Assembly: GCF_006715395.1 (NCBI RefSeq) | Contig: NZ_VFNC01000001.1 | Location: forward strand, 1,736,001-1,800,000 | Direction: 5' to 3' | DNA length: 64,000 nt | Origin: Streptomyces sp. SLBN-31 | GTDB taxonomy: Bacteria; Actinomycetota; Actinomycetes; Streptomycetales; Streptomycetaceae | Part shown: positions 62,080 to 64,000 of the stretch, piece by piece | Layout: each line of letters begins with the position of its first letter | Numbering within the stretch: the first letter of the stretch is position 1 | Notes under the pieces: model-generated | Databases searched by the model: none | Seen by the model: only the letters and a program-made list of their open reading frames with translations | What the model was told of the DNA's origin: nothing | Translations under genes and position numbers: made by a program

Positions 62080-62706
62080 ATGTCACGACGCCGAAGCTAC
62101 GACCAGTACTGTTCCGCCGCCCGCGCGCTCGATGCCGTCGGCGACCGCTGGACCCTGCTGATCGTCCGGGAGCTGCTGGCCGGACCCCGCCGCTACACCG
62201 ACCTGCACGCGGACCTGCCGGGCGTGAGCACGGACGTACTCGCCTCACGGCTGAAGGACATGGAGCGCGACGGGCTGACGACCAGGCGCCGGCTGCCGCC
62301 GCCCGGCGCCGCCTACGTCTACGAACTCACCCCGCGTGGGCGGGAGTTGCTGCCCGTGCTGCAGGCCCTCAGCGTGTGGGGGCAGCGGGAGCTGGGGGAG
62401 CGGCGGCCCACGGACGCGCTGCGCGCCCACTGGTTCGCGCTGCCCCTGCTGCGGGCGCTGGAGGGCGAAGGTCTCGTCGAAGTCGGCCTGGACGAGGGCG
62501 ACTTCCACCTCTTCGTCGGCGCCGAGGTAGGCCCCGTGTACGGCGACGGCCGCGCTCCCGGTGAGCCCGACGCGCGGCTCGTCCTGGACGCCGGGACGTG
62601 TGCGGCCATCGCGCGCGGGGAGTTGAGCCTGCCGGACGCGGTACGGGACGGACGCGTCACGGTCACCGGCGACGGCACCCTCGCCAAGTCCCTGCGGGAC
62701 GCATGA
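62080..62706 (+). CDS. HxlR family regulator with C-terminal SCP2-like domain
   Basis: 208 residues. The HxlR winged helix has YDQYCSAARALDAVGDRWTL, LIVRELLAGPRRYTDLHADL and PGVSTDVLASRLKDMERDGL with the near-N-terminal Cys (YCSAAR) that in some relatives senses electrophiles. A C-terminal ~95-residue SCP2 sterol carrier-like part (DEGDFHLFVGAEVGPVYGDG...ARLVLDAGTCAAIARGEL) suggests a hydrophobic ligand pocket. ATG 62080 is the likely start; ATG 62062 adds six residues. It is divergent from the aminotransferase gene and probably binds the inverted repeat between. Confidence 0.82.
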   Translation: MSRRRSYDQYCSAARALDAVGDRWTLLIVRELLAGPRRYTDLHADLPGVSTDVLASRLKDMERDGLTTRRRLPPPGAAYVYELTPRGRELLPVLQALSVWGQRELGERRPTDALRAHWFALPLLRALEGEGLVEVGLDEGDFHLFVGAEVGPVYGDGRAPGEPDARLVLDAGTCAAIARGELSLPDAVRDGRVTVTGDGTLAKSLRDA

Positions 62707-62710
62707 GAAG

Positions 62711-62739
62711 AGCCCGCCGTACCGGAAGTACGGCGGGCT
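62711..62739. terminator. Bidirectional terminator after HxlR gene
   Basis: 12-bp perfect stem (AGCCCGCCGTAC 62711-62722 with 62728-62739), 5-base loop CGGAA, 4 bases after the HxlR stop. The convergent membrane protein gene ends at 62753, so the hairpin serves both. Confidence 0.88.
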
Positions 62740-62752
62740 CCCCGACGGGCCG

Positions 62753-63562
62753 TCAGGCCCCGGGCGGCACCCGCGAGGGCCGTCCCGAACCGCGGGTCAG
62801 CGTGTAGCCGCCGATCCCGGCGAGCGCGGCCAGCACCGCGCCGATCCCGGTCCACACCCAGCGGTCCGACCACCAGCCGGACGTCCAGCCGCCGTCCGGC
62901 TCGATGCTGGACAGCACCGCCGCCTTCGACGAATCGCCGTCCTCCGAGTCGGACGTGGACGCCACCGCGATGCCCGGCACCAGCGGCTTCGCCAGTGAGC
63001 CGTCCACCGCCGCCGAGCCGCCGATGTCCTTGGAGCCGACCCGCACGGAGGCGTTCACCGGTTGGCCGAGGTCGCCCGTCGTCAGGTTCAGGGCCGTCAG
63101 CCGGATGTAGTAGGTGCCCGGCAGCGGGTCATTGGCCCACGGCTCCGACCAGGCGCGGACCGTGCGCAGCACGCAGGCCAACTCGACCGTGGTGGTGCCC
63201 TGTTCGGCGGTGCGCGTCTGCGCACCGTACTGGCAGGACTGGCGGCGGCGCAGGCCGTCGTAGACGTCGACCTGCCAGGTCTGGGCAGCGTGCGAGGCCG
63301 GCAGCTTCACCGTCGCCTCGACCGTGGGCCGTTGTCCGGCGTCCGCGGGGAACGACCAGTACAGGTAGTCACCCGTGGAGGCACTCGCCGTGGCCCGCTG
63401 CCCCTGGTCGACCTCGGCCGCCGTGCGGAACGACGTGCCCGCCGACGTCGGCGCCGAGTCGTCGCCCGAGGCGCTCGGGGAGGGGGAGGAGTCCGCGACG
63501 GCCGGGGCGACCGTCAGCCCGAACAGCAGCGCAGCCGCGCCCAGCATCCTTGTGATCCGCAT
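62753..63562 (-). CDS. Secreted membrane-anchored protein of unknown function
   Basis: 269 residues. A signal peptide (MRITRMLGAAALLFGLTVAP, AVADS cleavage about 25) is followed by a Ser/Asp linker and a beta-rich extracellular domain (YLYWSFPADAGQRPTVEATV, QTWQVDVYDGLRRRQSCQYG, GTYYIRLTALNLTTGDLGQP) with two Cys. A C-terminal membrane helix (WTGIGAVLAALAGIGGYTLT) and a short basic tail (RGSGRPSRVPPGA) follow, so it is anchored with the domain outside. The ATG at 63562 is one base into the upstream gene stop (TGATG), so the two are translationally coupled. Function unknown; perhaps partner of the next gene. Confidence 0.75.
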   Translation of the reverse strand: MRITRMLGAAALLFGLTVAPAVADSSPSPSASGDDSAPTSAGTSFRTAAEVDQGQRATASASTGDYLYWSFPADAGQRPTVEATVKLPASHAAQTWQVDVYDGLRRRQSCQYGAQTRTAEQGTTTVELACVLRTVRAWSEPWANDPLPGTYYIRLTALNLTTGDLGQPVNASVRVGSKDIGGSAAVDGSLAKPLVPGIAVASTSDSEDGDSSKAAVLSSIEPDGGWTSGWWSDRWVWTGIGAVLAALAGIGGYTLTRGSGRPSRVPPGA

Positions 63563-64000
63563 CAGTTGGTCCTCCAGACCGCGACCCGCCAGCGCGACAG
63601 CCAGCCCCACAGCAGACCGGCGACGAAACCGACCAGCACCAGCACTCCCAGCAGCCACCAGCCGCGCCCGAGACCGAAGGAGGCCACGTCGCTCGCCTTC
63701 GAGGGGCCGTCGACGACGTCCACCGTCAGCTCCAGCGGCATACCGGGCGTGGCCTTCACGCCCGAGGCCGCCGAGAAGGAGTTGGTCACCTGAAGGCACA
63801 CCGTCTCGGCGGGGGCGTCGTCCGCGTCGCTCTCCGCCTTCGGATAGCGCAGGCCCGTCGAGATCACGTCCGTACGGCCGTTGCCCGCCGACTCGCCCCG
63901 CACGATCTCCCGGCCGTGCACCGTGACCGCCCGCAGCAGCACACCGTAGGACGGGTTCACGGCCCGGTCCGCCGCCACGCTCACCGAGGCGCGCAGCTCC
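63562..64000 (-). CDS. C-terminal part of a membrane-anchored extracellular protein (5' end outside window)
   Basis: About 145 residues are visible. The extracytoplasmic part (VHGREIVRGESAGNGRTDVI, LQVTNSFSAASGVKATPGMP, LELTVDVVDGPSKASDVASF) is beta-rich. Then WWLLGVLVLVGFVAGLLWGW is a membrane helix with a short basic C-terminus (SRWRVAVWRTN). The shape is like the C-terminus of VWA-type surface proteins, but no metal-site motif is visible here, so this is only a guess. It overlaps the downstream gene by one base and forms an operon with it. Confidence 0.65.
   Translation of the reverse strand, partial: ELRASVSVAADRAVNPSYGVLLRAVTVHGREIVRGESAGNGRTDVISTGLRYPKAESDADDAPAETVCLQVTNSFSAASGVKATPGMPLELTVDVVDGPSKASDVASFGLGRGWWLLGVLVLVGFVAGLLWGWLSRWRVAVWRTN

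Overview
The window is about 64 kb of very GC-rich actinobacterial chromosome and is almost certainly Streptomyces. The pointers are strong third-position G/C bias, many GTG starts, GTGA and ATGA start/stop overlaps, a LAL-type LuxR regulator, RsbW-like ATPases, a DUF2637 protein and a common streptomycete intergenic repeat. No rRNA, tRNA, CRISPR array, IS element or prophage gene was seen, so it reads as ordinary chromosome with one accessory-looking insert.

Layout. 1-12.3 kb: a truncated upstream gene, a pyruvate oxidase-type ThDP enzyme (poxB), a repeat-rich HTH-transmembrane protein, two small secreted proteins, an RsbW-like ATPase, a DUF2637 membrane protein, a GntR/FCD regulator, a DUF2231 membrane protein, a tetratricopeptide-like protein and a PucR-family regulator. 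12.6-19.3 kb: a xanthine dehydrogenase operon (FAD, 2Fe-2S and molybdopterin subunits), an AzgA-type NCS2 purine permease and XdhC. 19.3-27.3 kb: single genes, namely SRPBCC, YwiC-like, DUF2071, aquaglyceroporin, CorA, AlkZ-like glycosylase, LysR, a 4-OT tautomerase and a secreted trypsin. 27.5-34.8 kb: a LAL regulator and a GAF-LuxR regulator next to two coupled acyl-CoA synthetases. 35.7-37.5 kb: glyoxylate carboligase (gcl). 37.7-47.8 kb: a polyol/sugar catabolic island with a hydroxyacid dehydrogenase, FGGY kinase, ABC importer, zinc dehydrogenase, DeoR regulator and HAD phosphatase. 48.4-50.1 kb: tartronate semialdehyde reductase and hydroxypyruvate isomerase. 50.2-52.6 kb: PolX, a small protein and an HTH_22 regulator. 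52.7-57.7 kb: a ureide operon (uraD, uraH, urate oxidase), a guanine/8-oxoguanine deaminase-type amidohydrolase and a second NCS2 permease. 57.7-64 kb: TMEM175-type channel, exonuclease, GNAT, thioesterase, aminotransferase, HxlR regulator and a pair of membrane-anchored secreted proteins.

How the genes fit together. NCS2 permeases import purines. The deaminase and Xdh take them to urate. Urate oxidase, UraH and UraD give S-allantoin. Allantoin breakdown, whose enzymes are not in the window, releases glyoxylate, which Gcl and GlxR (with Hyi interconverting hydroxypyruvate) turn into glycerate. gcl and hyi share an identical double-palindrome operator (two TTC-N9-GAA units 6 bp apart) set directly after the -10 box. 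This is the clearest regulatory signal in the window and ties the two ends of the glyoxylate route together across the polyol insert. The ureide operon instead carries a perfect TCAACA-N3-TGTTGA palindrome on its -35 box, which suggests a separate regulator.
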